From the NCBI RefSeq assembly GCF_021228295.1, contig NZ_JAJQPD010000002.1:62001-126000 (forward strand): a stretch of DNA of 64,000 bases, read 5' to 3'. Both the position numbers and the translations under genes were made by a program. Numbering within the stretch: position 1 is the first letter of the stretch; the number at the start of each line of letters is the position of its first letter. Below are positions 21,307 to 29,428 of this stretch, piece by piece. Under the pieces are notes generated by a model, which saw only the letters and a program-made list of their open reading frames with translations, did no database searches and was not told the origin of the DNA. The DNA is from Agromyces humatus (GTDB lineage Bacteria; Actinomycetota; Actinomycetes; Actinomycetales; Microbacteriaceae).

Positions 21307-21981
21307 GTGTCTGCGAAGGAACAACGCCAGGTCGCGTCAGACGCGGGGCTGAGCAAGCAGCGGGTGGTGGTCGAGGCGGTGCGGCTCGCCGACCGCGAGG
21401 GGGTCGACGGGCTGAGCATGCGCCGGCTCGCCGGCGCGCTCGGCGCGGGCGCGATGTCGCTCTACCACTACGTGGCGAGCAAGGACGAGCTGCTGGACGC
21501 CATGATCGACATCGTGTTCGCGGAGATCGAACTCCCGCCCGAAGAGACCGACTGGCAGTCGGCGATGCGACGGGAGGCGGTATCGGCCCGACAGGTTCTC
21601 GCACGCCACCCGTGGGCGATCGGCCTGATGGAGTCGCGGACGTCGCCGGGGCCTGCGAACCTCCGCCACCGTGAAGCGGTCACCGCCTGCCTGCGAAGGG
21701 CTGGCTTCTCGGTCCTGACGGCGACGCACGCCAACTGGTTGCTCAACAGCTATGTCTACGGTTACGCGCTGCAGGCAGCCAGCCTGCCGTTCGACACCGC
21801 CGACGAGCTCGCGGACATGACCGAGGACGTCTACCTGCCCCTGCTTCCGCCTGACGAGTTCCCCTACCTCAACGAGTCCGCCGCGGGGCTCCTCGCTGCC
21901 GGCTATGACCCAGCCGAGGAGTTTACCTTCGGCCTCGACCTCGTCCTCGCCGCCCTGGAGCCCCTCAGAGCTCTCGCGTAG
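21307..21981 (+). CDS. TetR family transcriptional regulator
   Basis: A 224-residue repressor. The N-terminal helix-turn-helix covers about residues 15-60 (VEAVRLADREGVDGLSMRR then LAGALGAGAMSLYHYVASKD), with the usual YHYV-x-x-K-D-E-L-L end. The C-terminal part fits the TetR_C-type ligand and dimer domain. The start is GTG at 21307 with AGGAG immediately upstream; an earlier ATG at 21256 lies inside the operator array and is rejected. Divergent from the MDR oxidoreductase gene, which it most likely represses together with itself. Confidence 0.9.
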   Translation: MSAKEQRQVASDAGLSKQRVVVEAVRLADREGVDGLSMRRLAGALGAGAMSLYHYVASKDELLDAMIDIVFAEIELPPEETDWQSAMRREAVSARQVLARHPWAIGLMESRTSPGPANLRHREAVTACLRRAGFSVLTATHANWLLNSYVYGYALQAASLPFDTADELADMTEDVYLPLLPPDEFPYLNESAAGLLAAGYDPAEEFTFGLDLVLAALEPLRALA

Positions 21982-22054
21982 GTTCAGCGAGCCGATCGGG
22001 CCCGTCGGCTCGATGCCCTGATTCGTCGCGGTCGCGAGGCGATGGCGTACAGCA

Positions 22055-22088
22055 ATACCTCAGGGGTATGAATATACCCTTGGGGTAT
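22055..22088 (+). promoter_or_regulatory. Twin ATACCYnnGGGGTAT palindromes, CsoR/CstR-type operator
   Basis: Two 15-base elements, ATACCTCAGGGGTAT (22055-22069) and ATACCCTTGGGGTAT (22074-22088), lie 19 bases apart, about two helical turns. The second is a perfect six-base inverted repeat and ends inside the ATG of the oxidoreductase gene. A/T-flanked runs of C and G with this dyad symmetry are typical of CsoR/RcnR-family operators, and a CsoR-family gene is the last gene of the operon. Repressor binding would block both promoter and start codon. Confidence 0.75.
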
Positions 22089-23808
22089 GCAAACCTCGAC
22101 GCTTCACCGGTCAGTCTCCCCGCGGACGCATCGCCGTCGCACCGTCATCGTCGGCGGGGTCGCCGGTGGGATGTCCGCGGCAACGCGCTTGCGCCGCCTC
22201 GACGCAGAGCGCGACATTCTGGTCCTCGAACGCAGCGGGGCGGTGTCGTACGCCAACTGCGGCCTGCCGTACCACCTCGGCGGCGTCATCCCCAACCGAG
22301 ACTCCCTCGAACTGCAGACCCCAGCGCGAATGGGTGCCCGCTTCGCTCTCGGCGTGCGCGTGCGCACCGAGGTCGTCGACGTCGACCCGATTGCGAGGAC
22401 CGTCACCGCCCGCGACCTGGCCACTGGCGCCACCGAGACGATCTCGTACGACGAGCTGGTGCTCTCGCCCGGGGCAACTCCGCGCCGCCCGGCGAAGGTC
22501 GCCGCGGGTTCGCCTCTGGAGACCCTCCGCACCCTCGACGACCTCGACCGCATCGCCGACTCCGTGGACGCCCTTCCCAATGGCGCACCGGTCGTCGTCA
22601 TCGGCGCCGGGCACCTCGGCATCGAGATCGCCGAGAACCTGCACCGCCGCGGACTCGCGGTGACTGTAGCGCAGTCGGAGGACCGCATCCTCCCGATCCT
22701 CGACGCAGAGATGACCGCGCCGCTCGTCGATCATCTCGAACAGCTCGGACTCACCGTGCGTCTGGGTGCCCCCGTTGCCGAGGTCACCGTCGACGGCGTG
22801 CTCCTCGCAGGCGGCGAGCGACTGCTCGCCGACCTCGTGATCGCCTCGATGGGCGTCATCCCCGACGCCGGGCTCGCCCGCACCGCGGGTGCGGACCTCG
22901 GCCCGGCAGGCACCATCGCAGTGGACGACCTGCACCGCACGAGCATCCCCGGCATCTACGCCATCGGCGACGTCGCCGGGAAGACGGATGCGATCGACGG
23001 AACCACGCGCCCCGTCGCCCTCGCGGGGCTCGCCAACCGGCACGGACGCCACGTCGCAGACGTCATCGCCGGTGTCTCCGAGGCCCCGGCGAAGCCCGCC
23101 CTCGGCACGTCGATCATCGACGTCGCCGGCGCTACGGCCGCGTCCGTCGGCTGGAGCGAAACCGTCGCCCGCGCCCGCGCCCGCGGTCGTGAGGTTCGCA
23201 TCTTCCACACGCACCCGCTCTCGCACGCCGGCTACTACCCGGGCGCCCAACCCATGTCGCTGAAGCTCGTCGTCGCCGCGAGCGACGACCGAATCCTTGG
23301 GGCGCAGGCCGTCGGTACGGAAGGCGTGGCCCGACGCATCGACGTCATCGCCGTCGCCATGAGCGCCGGGATCACCGCCTCGGCGCTGGCCGACCTCGAA
23401 CTCGCCTACGCGCCGCAGTTCGGCAGTGCCAAGGACCCCGTCAACCAGCTCGGCTACCTCGCGCGCAACCGGGCCGGCGGCGATCGCACGGTGCAGTGGC
23501 ACGAACTCGACGACGCGATCGCGGGGGGCGCCGTGCTGCTCGACGTGCGCGCGGAGGGGCAGCTCGCCGAGGGCGTCATCCCCGGCGCCACCTGGATTCC
23601 CGTCGAAGAGCTGCGCGACCGGCACTCCCAGTTCAAAGGCCGACCTCTCATCGTGCACTGCCGCGTCGGCCAGGGCGCCCACACCGCCGCCCGACTCCTG
23701 GCGGAGCTCGGCCACGACGTTCGGAACCTCGACGGCGGCTACCTCACGTGGCGCGACGGAATGCGTGCTCGCGAACTCGTTGCCCCGCCCGGCGCCCGCG
23801 CCGCCTGA
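22087..23808 (+). CDS. CoA-disulfide reductase-like FAD oxidoreductase with C-terminal rhodanese domain
   Basis: A 573-residue fusion. Residues ~19-450 are a pyridine-nucleotide-disulfide oxidoreductase: FAD motif VIVGGVAGGMSAATRLRR, single redox Cys58 in SYANCGLPYH (the CoA-disulfide reductase/NADH oxidase pattern), NAD(P)H motif VVVIGAGHLGIEIAENLHRR, and the second FAD motif GIYAIGDVA. Residues ~475-565 are a rhodanese domain with active Cys525 in HCRVGQGAHTA. Such CoADR-Rhd enzymes reduce polysulfide or CoA persulfide. ATG 22087 has no normal upstream ribosome site and overlaps the operator, so the transcript may be leaderless. Followed by a rhodanese gene and a CstR-like repressor gene. 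Confidence 0.93.
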   Translation: MQTSTLHRSVSPRTHRRRTVIVGGVAGGMSAATRLRRLDAERDILVLERSGAVSYANCGLPYHLGGVIPNRDSLELQTPARMGARFALGVRVRTEVVDVDPIARTVTARDLATGATETISYDELVLSPGATPRRPAKVAAGSPLETLRTLDDLDRIADSVDALPNGAPVVVIGAGHLGIEIAENLHRRGLAVTVAQSEDRILPILDAEMTAPLVDHLEQLGLTVRLGAPVAEVTVDGVLLAGGERLLADLVIASMGVIPDAGLARTAGADLGPAGTIAVDDLHRTSIPGIYAIGDVAGKTDAIDGTTRPVALAGLANRHGRHVADVIAGVSEAPAKPALGTSIIDVAGATAASVGWSETVARARARGREVRIFHTHPLSHAGYYPGAQPMSLKLVVAASDDRILGAQAVGTEGVARRIDVIAVAMSAGITASALADLELAYAPQFGSAKDPVNQLGYLARNRAGGDRTVQWHELDDAIAGGAVLLDVRAEGQLAEGVIPGATWIPVEELRDRHSQFKGRPLIVHCRVGQGAHTAARLLAELGHDVRNLDGGYLTWRDGMRARELVAPPGARAA

Positions 23809-23844
23809 ACCCCACCGACCCGGAGCCCCCTGAGAGGACACACC

Positions 23845-24153
23845 ATGCGAGCCATGAACCCGGACGTCATCCACGCGATGACCGACCCCTACCTGCTGGA
23901 CGTGCGTGAGCCTGCCGAAGTCGAACATGCCCGCATCGACGGCGCCAGCCTCATCCCGCTCGGTGAACTCGCCGAGCGCGTCGCCGAAGTCCCCACCGAC
24001 CGGACCGTCTACGTGTTCTGTCACGCCGGCGGACGCAGTGCGCGCGCCACCGATTACCTCGAAGGAGCCGGCCTCGACGTCGTCAATGTCGCCGGCGGCA
24101 TCACCGAGTGGTACCGCCTCGGTCTGCCTGTCACGCTCGGAGCATCCCGATGA
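23845..24153 (+). CDS. Single-domain rhodanese-like sulfurtransferase
   Basis: A 102-residue protein of one rhodanese domain: YLLDVREPAEVEHARIDGA near the start, then active Cys59 in VFCHAGGRSARATDYL, and VAGGITEWYRLGLP at the end. It carries sulfane sulfur as a cysteine persulfide between donors and acceptors in the cytosol. The start follows GAGAGGA. It is 36 bases behind the CoADR-rhodanese gene, and its TGA overlaps the ATG of the next small frame, so it belongs to the same operon. Confidence 0.9.
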   Translation: MRAMNPDVIHAMTDPYLLDVREPAEVEHARIDGASLIPLGELAERVAEVPTDRTVYVFCHAGGRSARATDYLEGAGLDVVNVAGGITEWYRLGLPVTLGASR

Positions 24154-24248
24154 ACTTCATCGACATCGGGCGCGGCGATAAGCTCACGATGCAGCGTGCC
24201 GGCGAACGACGCGTCGGCCGAGGCCGGAACGGAGGCAGGGTCGCATGA
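24150..24248 (+). CDS. 32-residue ORF coupled to rhodanese and CstR-like genes
   Basis: The frame MNFIDIGRGDKLTM followed by a strongly basic tail rich in Arg and Gly begins in the ATGA overlap with the rhodanese stop (24150) and ends in another ATGA overlap with the CsoR-family start (24245). There is no recognisable domain. It could be a real small basic protein, a remnant of a longer gene, or simply a frame that carries ribosomes to the repressor gene. No homology can be claimed. Confidence 0.4.
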   Translation: MNFIDIGRGDKLTMQRAGERRVGRGRNGGRVA

Positions 24249-24523
24249 GCGTCGTCGAAGACCCCGAGGCGGCTCGCCGCATCGCCAACCGCCTCAAGCG
24301 GGCCCGCGGCCAACTCGACGCCGTGATCTCCGCCGTAGAGTCCGGCGCTGACTGCCGCACCGTCGTCACCCGACTGGCAACTGTTTCGAGCGCTCTCGAC
24401 AAGGCTGGCTTCGCGATCATCTCCCAAGCCATGCAGGAGTGCCTCAGTCCGCTCGACACTGACCCCGAGCAGCGGAAGGACAAGGTCGAAGAGCTCGAAA
24501 AGCTCTTCCTCAGCCTGAGCTGA
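24245..24523 (+). CDS. CsoR/RcnR-family repressor, CstR-like (persulfide-sensing pattern)
   Basis: A 92-residue all-helical repressor. It has the family features R-L-K-R-A-R-G-Q-L-D near residue 17-25, Cys37 (GADCRTVVTRL) and Cys66 (AMQECLSP). Copper sensors need a Cys-His-Cys set; the His expected four residues before the second Cys is Ala62 here. Loss of that His with both Cys kept is the CstR pattern, in which the cysteines form di- or trisulfide bridges with reactive sulfur. The neighbouring CoADR-rhodanese and rhodanese genes and the twin operator at 22055 agree. Start in an ATGA overlap. Confidence 0.85.
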   Translation: MSVVEDPEAARRIANRLKRARGQLDAVISAVESGADCRTVVTRLATVSSALDKAGFAIISQAMQECLSPLDTDPEQRKDKVEELEKLFLSLS

Positions 24524-24532
24524 ACCGTCGGA

Positions 24533-24760
24533 ATGCAGCAGAACAAGCCGCGGCCGGTGGCGTGGATCTCGGGCACCGCCGCCGCGGCGGACGCCTGGAC
24601 GTTGGGGATGCTGCCGAGAACGATCGGTCTCGATCTCTCATCCGGGTGGGTCATCCCAACCGTGATCATCGGGGCGGTCGTGCTCGTGGCCAGCATTCCA
24701 TTCGCTCAGTGGCGTGTGCTCGCTCGACCGCGGATCGTCCGGTGGATCCCCGTCCGCTGT
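24533..24760 (+). pseudogene. Possible fragment of a polytopic membrane protein
   Basis: From the ATG at 24533 the frame reads an Ala/Trp-rich segment and then a clear membrane helix (WVIPTVIIGAVVLVASIPFA) ending in RPRIVRWIPV. Beyond about 24760 the protein character is lost although the frame stays open to 24952. The rest of the 24524-24903 gap holds only a short pentanucleotide repeat. It looks like the truncated start of a longer membrane protein. No family recognised. Confidence 0.3.
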
Positions 24761-24835
24761 GACCCTCGAGCAGTGCGCGACGGTCCGCGCAACGGTTCGC
24801 GTCTGATCGTCCGTCGATGCGTGTCGGGTCGCATC

Positions 24836-24870
24836 GTGTCTCGTCTCGTCTTGTCTCGTCTCGTCTCGTC
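24836..24870. repeat. Pentanucleotide tandem repeat (TCGTC)n
   Basis: Seven consecutive 5-base units from 24836 to 24870: GTGTC, TCGTC, TCGTC, TTGTC, TCGTC, TCGTC, TCGTC. Two units have one variant base. It is intergenic, after the membrane-protein fragment and before the end of the convergent membrane gene, so it would not change any reading frame I annotate. Confidence 0.8.
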
Positions 24871-24903
24871 GACGAGCGATCCCTGCCTCGATTGCGGATC
24901 CGG

Positions 24904-25365
24904 TCAGGTGGTGGACGCACTCGTGCGTGCGGACCTCGTCTGTCGTGCGTGAGCGATCGGCAGGAGACCGAGGCGCAGCATCACGAGTCCGAGCTCGACC
25001 GTCCCGGCGATGAAGTACACGGCCTGCAGGAAGCTGAAGGGAATGACCATCATCTGCACGAAGATCCAGATCAGTGCGGCATACCCGGCCACCGCAGCCG
25101 CGAACGATGCCGACGGGCGCCGCCGGAGGAGGAGCACGAAGGCCAACCCGTGGACGCCGCCGAGAACGAGGGCGAGGACGAGCCCCGGCACCAGGTAGGA
25201 CGAGAACGACGAGCCCTCGAGGTATTCGGTCGGCGGCGTGATGACCAGTGAGAGGTCGGGGATCAGCGCTCCGAGCATGAGGGCGATACCCCCGGCGAGC
25301 GCCGTCACCGCGACGAACCCCTCGACGGTGAGCAGAGTGATGCGGATTGCGCGTTGAGGGCTCAT
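24904..25365 (-). CDS. Four-helix membrane protein of unknown function, in the DosR-like island
   Basis: About 153 residues with four membrane helices (VEGFVAVTALAGGIALMLGA; LVPGLVLALVLGGVHGLAFV; AAVAGYAALIWIFVQMMVI; LQAVYFIAGTVELGLVML) and a basic tail. I know no family for it. Three ATGs are in frame (25398, 25383, 25365). I chose 25365 because the regulatory palindrome at 25401-25414 would sit about 42 bases upstream, the position expected for an activator site; the message would then be leaderless. Start is uncertain. Confidence 0.65.
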   Translation of the reverse strand: MSPQRAIRITLLTVEGFVAVTALAGGIALMLGALIPDLSLVITPPTEYLEGSSFSSYLVPGLVLALVLGGVHGLAFVLLLRRRPSASFAAAVAGYAALIWIFVQMMVIPFSFLQAVYFIAGTVELGLVMLRLGLLPIAHARQTRSARTSASTT

Positions 25366-25400
25366 GCCGTCAGTGTGCGCCATGCCGGCGTCGGTCATCG

Positions 25401-25414
25401 GGGACGAAGGTCCC
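25401..25414 (-). promoter_or_regulatory. DosR-like palindromic box (best copy in window)
   Basis: Reading toward the membrane gene, GGGACCTTCGTCCC, with perfect five-base arms GGGAC/GTCCC. It matches the mycobacterial DosR box core GGGACTTnnGnCCC at all fixed positions but one. Related sites stand at 26432, 28939, 30372 and 31002. Confidence 0.6.
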
Positions 25415-25531
25415 GCCGGCTCACGCCGACTACCGCGATGAGGCCGACGCGCCGACCGGCGATCGTCCACCCGCACTCGCCGCTCTCGCACCTGGCCATC
25501 CAGGCCGCGCACGGGGTCGCCGCGGCCGCCC

Positions 25532-26338
25532 TCACCCGGCGGTCAGGTGCGGCACGATGACCACCGGGCCGCCGGCGTTCATGAGCAGATCGTTGTTGGT
25601 GCGACCGAGTGGTCGGTAGCCGCGTGCGCCAGGCTCGGTCGGTCGGCCGCTGACGGTCAATACGGCCCGCCGGGAGGCGCTCGCGAGCGCCTCTCCGGCG
25701 GAGGTCGTCGAGCGACGTAGCACGATGTCGACGGATGCCTCGTCGGCGTCTCCGGCGTCGAGGAGCGCTCGAAGCGCCCGATCGTCGAACGGCACGTCCC
25801 GATCCGACCGGATCACCGTCAGTGGCTCATCTGTCCGGGCGGCCTCGCGTATCGCGAAGCGCACGGCCTCGATCCATCCGGGTGCCGTGCCTGCTCCGAC
25901 GACGACGCCGCTGCGTACGTTCGTCGACGATGCCGGGATGATCGCGATCGGCACCGGCGCGGTGGCCGCGAGCTGGAGGCCACGGGCACCCAGGGCATAC
26001 CCGTGGAACGTGCCGCTCTTGTGCGAACCGACGACGACGGACTCGTACGCCGCCGCGGCACTCGCCAGCTCGAGCATCGGGGCTCCGACGTCCACCGCCG
26101 CGGACACCGGCACGCGACCGTCGGTCTGCCGAGCGAAAGACAGTTCCCGTAGGGTCAACCGCTCAGCGTCCTTCCGCAGCTCCACCAGATCCCGATCGCT
26201 GATCGTGCCCCATTCGTCGTCGACGACGCAGAGAAGGGAAACCTCCGCACTGAGACCGCGGGCTCGCGCGATCGCCCAAGCGATCGCCGCGCGGCTCGCC
26301 ACCGAGCCGTCGATGCCGACCAGGATCGTCGTGTCCAT
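25532..26338 (-). CDS. Universal stress protein, two tandem UspA domains
   Basis: About 268 residues. The first UspA domain (~residues 1-140) starts TTILVGIDGSVASRAAIAWA and ends with a weakened VVVGSHKSG...PVPIAIIP nucleotide loop. The second (~145-268) keeps the fold pattern (GVVVGAGTAPGWIEAVRFAI to GGPVVIVPHL), but its G-2x-G-9x-G loop is degenerate. The ATG at 26338 is preceded by GAGAGGCGG. Divergent from the DosS-like kinase gene; tandem Usp proteins are common members of hypoxia regulons in actinobacteria. Confidence 0.88.
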   Translation of the reverse strand: MDTTILVGIDGSVASRAAIAWAIARARGLSAEVSLLCVVDDEWGTISDRDLVELRKDAERLTLRELSFARQTDGRVPVSAAVDVGAPMLELASAAAAYESVVVGSHKSGTFHGYALGARGLQLAATAPVPIAIIPASSTNVRSGVVVGAGTAPGWIEAVRFAIREAARTDEPLTVIRSDRDVPFDDRALRALLDAGDADEASVDIVLRRSTTSAGEALASASRRAVLTVSGRPTEPGARGYRPLGRTNNDLLMNAGGPVVIVPHLTAG

Positions 26339-26431
26339 CCGCGGCCGCCTCTCGGTCGTCAACTGCCTCCCGCCGAGTCGCGGCCGGAGGTCTCGTCATG
26401 GTCATGCTCGTGCGTTCGGGTCGAGAGCGAC

Positions 26432-26445
26432 GGGTCGTTGGTCCC
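26432..26445. promoter_or_regulatory. DosR-like box between divergent usp and sensor-kinase genes
   Basis: GGGTCGTTGGTCCC on the plus strand, GGGACCAACGACCC on the other. It fits the DosR-type core at 9 of 11 fixed positions in either direction. It lies 59 bases before the kinase start and 94 bases before the usp start, so it could serve one or both. Confidence 0.45.
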
Positions 26446-26503
26446 GCGACACCAGACTGGGTGGCGGGTGATAGCCTGCGGTCGAGCCGTTCCGGAGGTG
26501 AGG

Positions 26504-28246
26504 GTGGCCGGTCAGCCGTCATCAGGATCCGTCCCGAGCAAGCCCGGGTCCGAGTTGGATCGCGCGCTCCACGAGCTGATGGATCGCGCCGGCGACGTGT
26601 TGCAGGCGCAGGACCGGCTCCGCGCCTTGTTGCGCGCCACGCAGGCCGTGGTTCAGCCCCTCGACCTTCCTGTGGTGTTGGAGCGGATCGTCCAGGCTGC
26701 CGTCGAGTTGGTCGACGCCCGGTACGGCGCGCTTGGGGTCATCGCCGAGCAGGGCGGGCTCGAGGCCTTCATCCACGTCGGAATGCCGCCCGAACAGGTC
26801 GCCGCGATTGGACACCTACCCGAGGGTCGCGGGGTCCTCGGTGCGCTGATCGACGATCCCCGGCCCATTCGTCTCCGCCACATCACCGATGACCCTCGCT
26901 CGGTCGGCTTCCCAGCGGGGCATCCGCCGATGGACGCGTTTCTCGGGGTGCCCGTGCGCGTCCGCGACGAGGTATACGGCAACCTGTACCTGACGGAACC
27001 GCGAGCCGGCGAGTTCACCCCGGCTGACGAGGAACTTGTCTCGACGCTCGCCGCGACGGCGGGTTTCGCGATCGCGAACGCGCGCTTGTACGACGAGACA
27101 CTGCTGCGCCAGCAGTGGACAGCATCGTCGGCCCAGATCGCGTCGGCGCTGCTCGACACGGCCAGCTCGGCGGCGATCCCGCTCCTCGCCGACGAACTCG
27201 CCGCACGGTCGCCGGCAGACCGGATCTGCATTCTCGTCCCCGGCAGCGAACCGCTCACCATGCGCGTCGCAGAAGCGCGCGGCTTCGCTGCGGACCAGGT
27301 CGCCGATGTCGTCGTCTCCGCCATGGACACGTCGGCGTCGCTCGCATTGGAGACGGGCCAGTCGCGCGCGATTCCCGGCGCCCGCGAGCCCGCCTCCGCC
27401 GACGCTCTCGCGATCATGGTCGGACGCGACGCCGGTCCGATGATGACGGTGCCGTTGAAGCACGCGAACACCGTCTGGGCGGTGATCGTCGTCGCGCGCG
27501 AGCCGGGCCGACCACCGTTCGGCCCGGCCGAACTCGACATCGCCGACGACCTCGCCAGTCGGGTCGGCCTCGCGATCGAGCTCGCCGAGGCGCGGGAGCA
27601 ACGCCAGCGCGCCGAACTCAGCGAGGACCGTGCGCGCATCGCACGAGACCTGCACGACCACGTGATCCAGCAGCTGTTCGGCGTTGGACTCGAACTCCAG
27701 GCGCTCGCGGGCGAGTCGTCGACGGATGCCTCGGCCCGCCTGCAGGGGGCGATCTCGACGATCGACGACGCGATCGCGCAGATCCGCACGATCATCTTCG
27801 CGATGCGGCCGCGCGGGCGCGAGGACTCGCTCCGTCACCGAATTCTCGATCTGGTGGCCGAGAGCTCCTCCGGCCTTGCACGTCCGGTTCCCGTGAGCTT
27901 CGCCGGACCTGTCGACCTCGTGCTCGGTGGGCCCATCGCTGCCGACATCACCGCGGTGCTTCGTGAGCTGCTCACGAATTCCGTACGGCATTCCGGTGCG
28001 GATCAGATCCGCGTCTCGGTCAGCGTCGACGCCACGTGGGTGCGCGTCGTCGTCGAGGACGACGGCGTCGGCATTCCCGAGCAGGGTCGCCGGAGCGGGC
28101 TCGACAACCTCCGGTCTCGCGCGGAACGCCGCGGCGGCGTCCTGCGCATCGATTCCGAGCCGGGCGCGACCGAGATCGAGTGGAGGGTGCCCGCGCCGGG
28201 CGCGCAACACGACGCCGATGCCGACACGACCGGAGGACCGCCATGA
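26504..28246 (+). CDS. GAF-domain sensor histidine kinase, DosS/DevS-like
   Basis: A 580-residue kinase. GAF-A (~55-195) contains [24 protein letters not shown] and [18 protein letters not shown], very like mycobacterial DosS/DosT. His140 in G-H-P-P-M falls in the segment that holds their heme-binding His. GAF-B (~205-365) is less conserved. The HisKA_3 dimerisation box has phospho-acceptor His384 in [14 protein letters not shown], and the HATPase part has [13 protein letters not shown] and [12 protein letters not shown] 26504 follows GGAGGTGAG. Its stop overlaps the response-regulator start by four bases. No membrane helix, so a cytosolic redox or gas sensor is likely. Confidence 0.9.
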   Translation: MAGQPSSGSVPSKPGSELDRALHELMDRAGDVLQAQDRLRALLRATQAVVQPLDLPVVLERIVQAAVELVDARYGALGVIAEQGGLEAFIHVGMPPEQVAAIGHLPEGRGVLGALIDDPRPIRLRHITDDPRSVGFPAGHPPMDAFLGVPVRVRDEVYGNLYLTEPRAGEFTPADEELVSTLAATAGFAIANARLYDETLLRQQWTASSAQIASALLDTASSAAIPLLADELAARSPADRICILVPGSEPLTMRVAEARGFAADQVADVVVSAMDTSASLALETGQSRAIPGAREPASADALAIMVGRDAGPMMTVPLKHANTVWAVIVVAREPGRPPFGPAELDIADDLASRVGLAIELAEAREQRQRAELSEDRARIARDLHDHVIQQLFGVGLELQALAGESSTDASARLQGAISTIDDAIAQIRTIIFAMRPRGREDSLRHRILDLVAESSSGLARPVPVSFAGPVDLVLGGPIAADITAVLRELLTNSVRHSGADQIRVSVSVDATWVRVVVEDDGVGIPEQGRRSGLDNLRSRAERRGGVLRIDSEPGATEIEWRVPAPGAQHDADADTTGGPP

Positions 28247-28881
28247 CGCGTATCTTCCTCGTCGACGATCACGAGATCGTCCGGCGCGGCATCTCGGAAC
28301 TGCTCGCCCGCGAACCCGACCTCGAGGTCGTGGGCGAAGCCGGTGATGCGATGCACGCCCTTGCCCGCATCACCGCGACGCTGCCTGACGTCGCGGTGCT
28401 CGACGTCAGGCTTCCTGATGGCGATGGCATCGAGCTCTGCCGGGAGGTACGCTCCCGACATCCCGACGTTCGTTGCCTCATGCTCACCGCCTACGATGAC
28501 GACGAGGCCACCATGTCGGCCGTGCTCGCTGGAGCGTCGGGCTACGTGCTGAAGAGCGTGTCGGGCACGCGCCTCGTGGAGGACATCCGCGCAGTGGCGG
28601 CCGGGCGATCACTGCTACACCCCGCAGCCACTCGCAGGGTTGCCGAGCAGGCTGAGGCCGGCGACCGCGATGATCCACGATTCGGTTCACTGCAGCTGCG
28701 CGAGCGCCAGGTGCTCGGCCTCATCGCCGAAGGGCTGACGAACCGGCAGATCGGCGAGCGACTGGGACTCGCCGAGAAGACCGTGAAGAACTACGTCTCC
28801 GGGCTGCTCAGCAAGTTGGGCCTTGAACGTCGCACGCAGGCGGCCGTCTACGAACTTGGTCGCCGCGAGCCTCCGGTCTGA
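28243..28881 (+). CDS. NarL/LuxR-family response regulator, DosR/DevR-like
   Basis: A 212-residue two-domain regulator. The receiver domain has Asp8-Asp9, phospho-acceptor Asp54 (VLDVRLPDG), Thr82 and Lys104 (YVLKSVSG); the same numbering as DosR Asp54 and Lys104. The C-terminal LuxR helix-turn-helix reads [19 protein letters not shown] then [19 protein letters not shown], whose T-V-K-N-Y recognition helix matches DosR. ATGA overlap with the kinase gene gives a coupled pair. Likely activates the surrounding usp, flavodoxin and membrane genes through the shared palindrome. Confidence 0.92.
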   Translation: MTRIFLVDDHEIVRRGISELLAREPDLEVVGEAGDAMHALARITATLPDVAVLDVRLPDGDGIELCREVRSRHPDVRCLMLTAYDDDEATMSAVLAGASGYVLKSVSGTRLVEDIRAVAAGRSLLHPAATRRVAEQAEAGDRDDPRFGSLQLRERQVLGLIAEGLTNRQIGERLGLAEKTVKNYVSGLLSKLGLERRTQAAVYELGRREPPV

Positions 28882-28938
28882 GCGCCGGCACCGGGATGCT
28901 CAGGCACCGGCCGACGCGATCTCGATCGTGCGCGCCGC

Positions 28939-28952
28939 AGGACCTTCGACCC
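28939..28952 (+). promoter_or_regulatory. DosR-like box upstream of the TM2 gene
   Basis: AGGACCTTCGACCC, fitting the DosR-type core at 9 of 11 fixed positions and differing from the best copy at 25401 at two positions. It is 50 bases before the TM2 ATG, leaving room for a promoter and the AAGGAGG site. Confidence 0.5.
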
Positions 28953-29002
28953 GAAGTGACACCGCGCTCGATTGCACAGTGAAGGGGTCAAAGGAGGTCA
29001 CC

Positions 29003-29413
29003 ATGTCCACGTATCCACCCACCGCGCCGAGTGCCGGAGGGCCTGTCCCGGCCCAGCCGACTGCCCTGTCCGACCGATCGTTCATCGCAACGTGGATGTT
29101 CTCGTGGCTGCTGGGCTTTCTCGGAGTCGACCGCTTCTATCTCGGCAAGATCGGTACCGGCATCCTCAAGCTCCTGACCATCGGGGGCCTCGGGATCTGG
29201 TGGCCCATCGACTTGATCCTGACGCTGGCCGGTGTGCAGCGCGACAAAGAGGGGCGCCTGCTTCCCGACTTCGAGCAGCACAGGATGATCGCGTGGATCA
29301 TCACCGCGGCCGGATTCGGACTCTGGATCCTCACGACCGCGATCTCGCGGGTCTTCACGTACATTCCGGAGCAGCTCGGCCCGATGATGCCGTGGTGGTG
29401 GCAGGGCCAGTGA
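29003..29413 (+). CDS. TM2 domain-containing membrane protein
   Basis: About 136 residues. A Pro-rich cytoplasmic head (TYPPTAPSAGGPVPAQP) is followed by a TM2 domain: FIATWMFSWLLGFLGVDRFY, LGKIGTGILKLLTIGG and GIWWPIDLILTLAGV, which contain the conserved G-x-D-R-F-Y-L-G and W-x-x-D signatures. A third helix (MIAWIITAAGFGLWILTTAI) follows. The start is fixed by a perfect AAGGAGG at 28991. Function of TM2 proteins is unsettled. A DosR-like box upstream puts it in the local regulon. Confidence 0.9.
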   Translation: MSTYPPTAPSAGGPVPAQPTALSDRSFIATWMFSWLLGFLGVDRFYLGKIGTGILKLLTIGGLGIWWPIDLILTLAGVQRDKEGRLLPDFEQHRMIAWIITAAGFGLWILTTAISRVFTYIPEQLGPMMPWWWQGQ

Positions 29414-29428
29414 TCGACGGCCTCGCCC

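Noticed and set aside
24150-24523. The 32-codon ORF plus repressor as a toxin-antitoxin pair
   Set aside because: The second gene is a clear CsoR-family regulator tied to the sulfur operon; nothing suggests toxicity of the small product.
24836-24870. Short tandem repeat as a CRISPR or phase-variation tract
   Set aside because: Units are five bases with no spacers, and the tract is outside any gene I can support.
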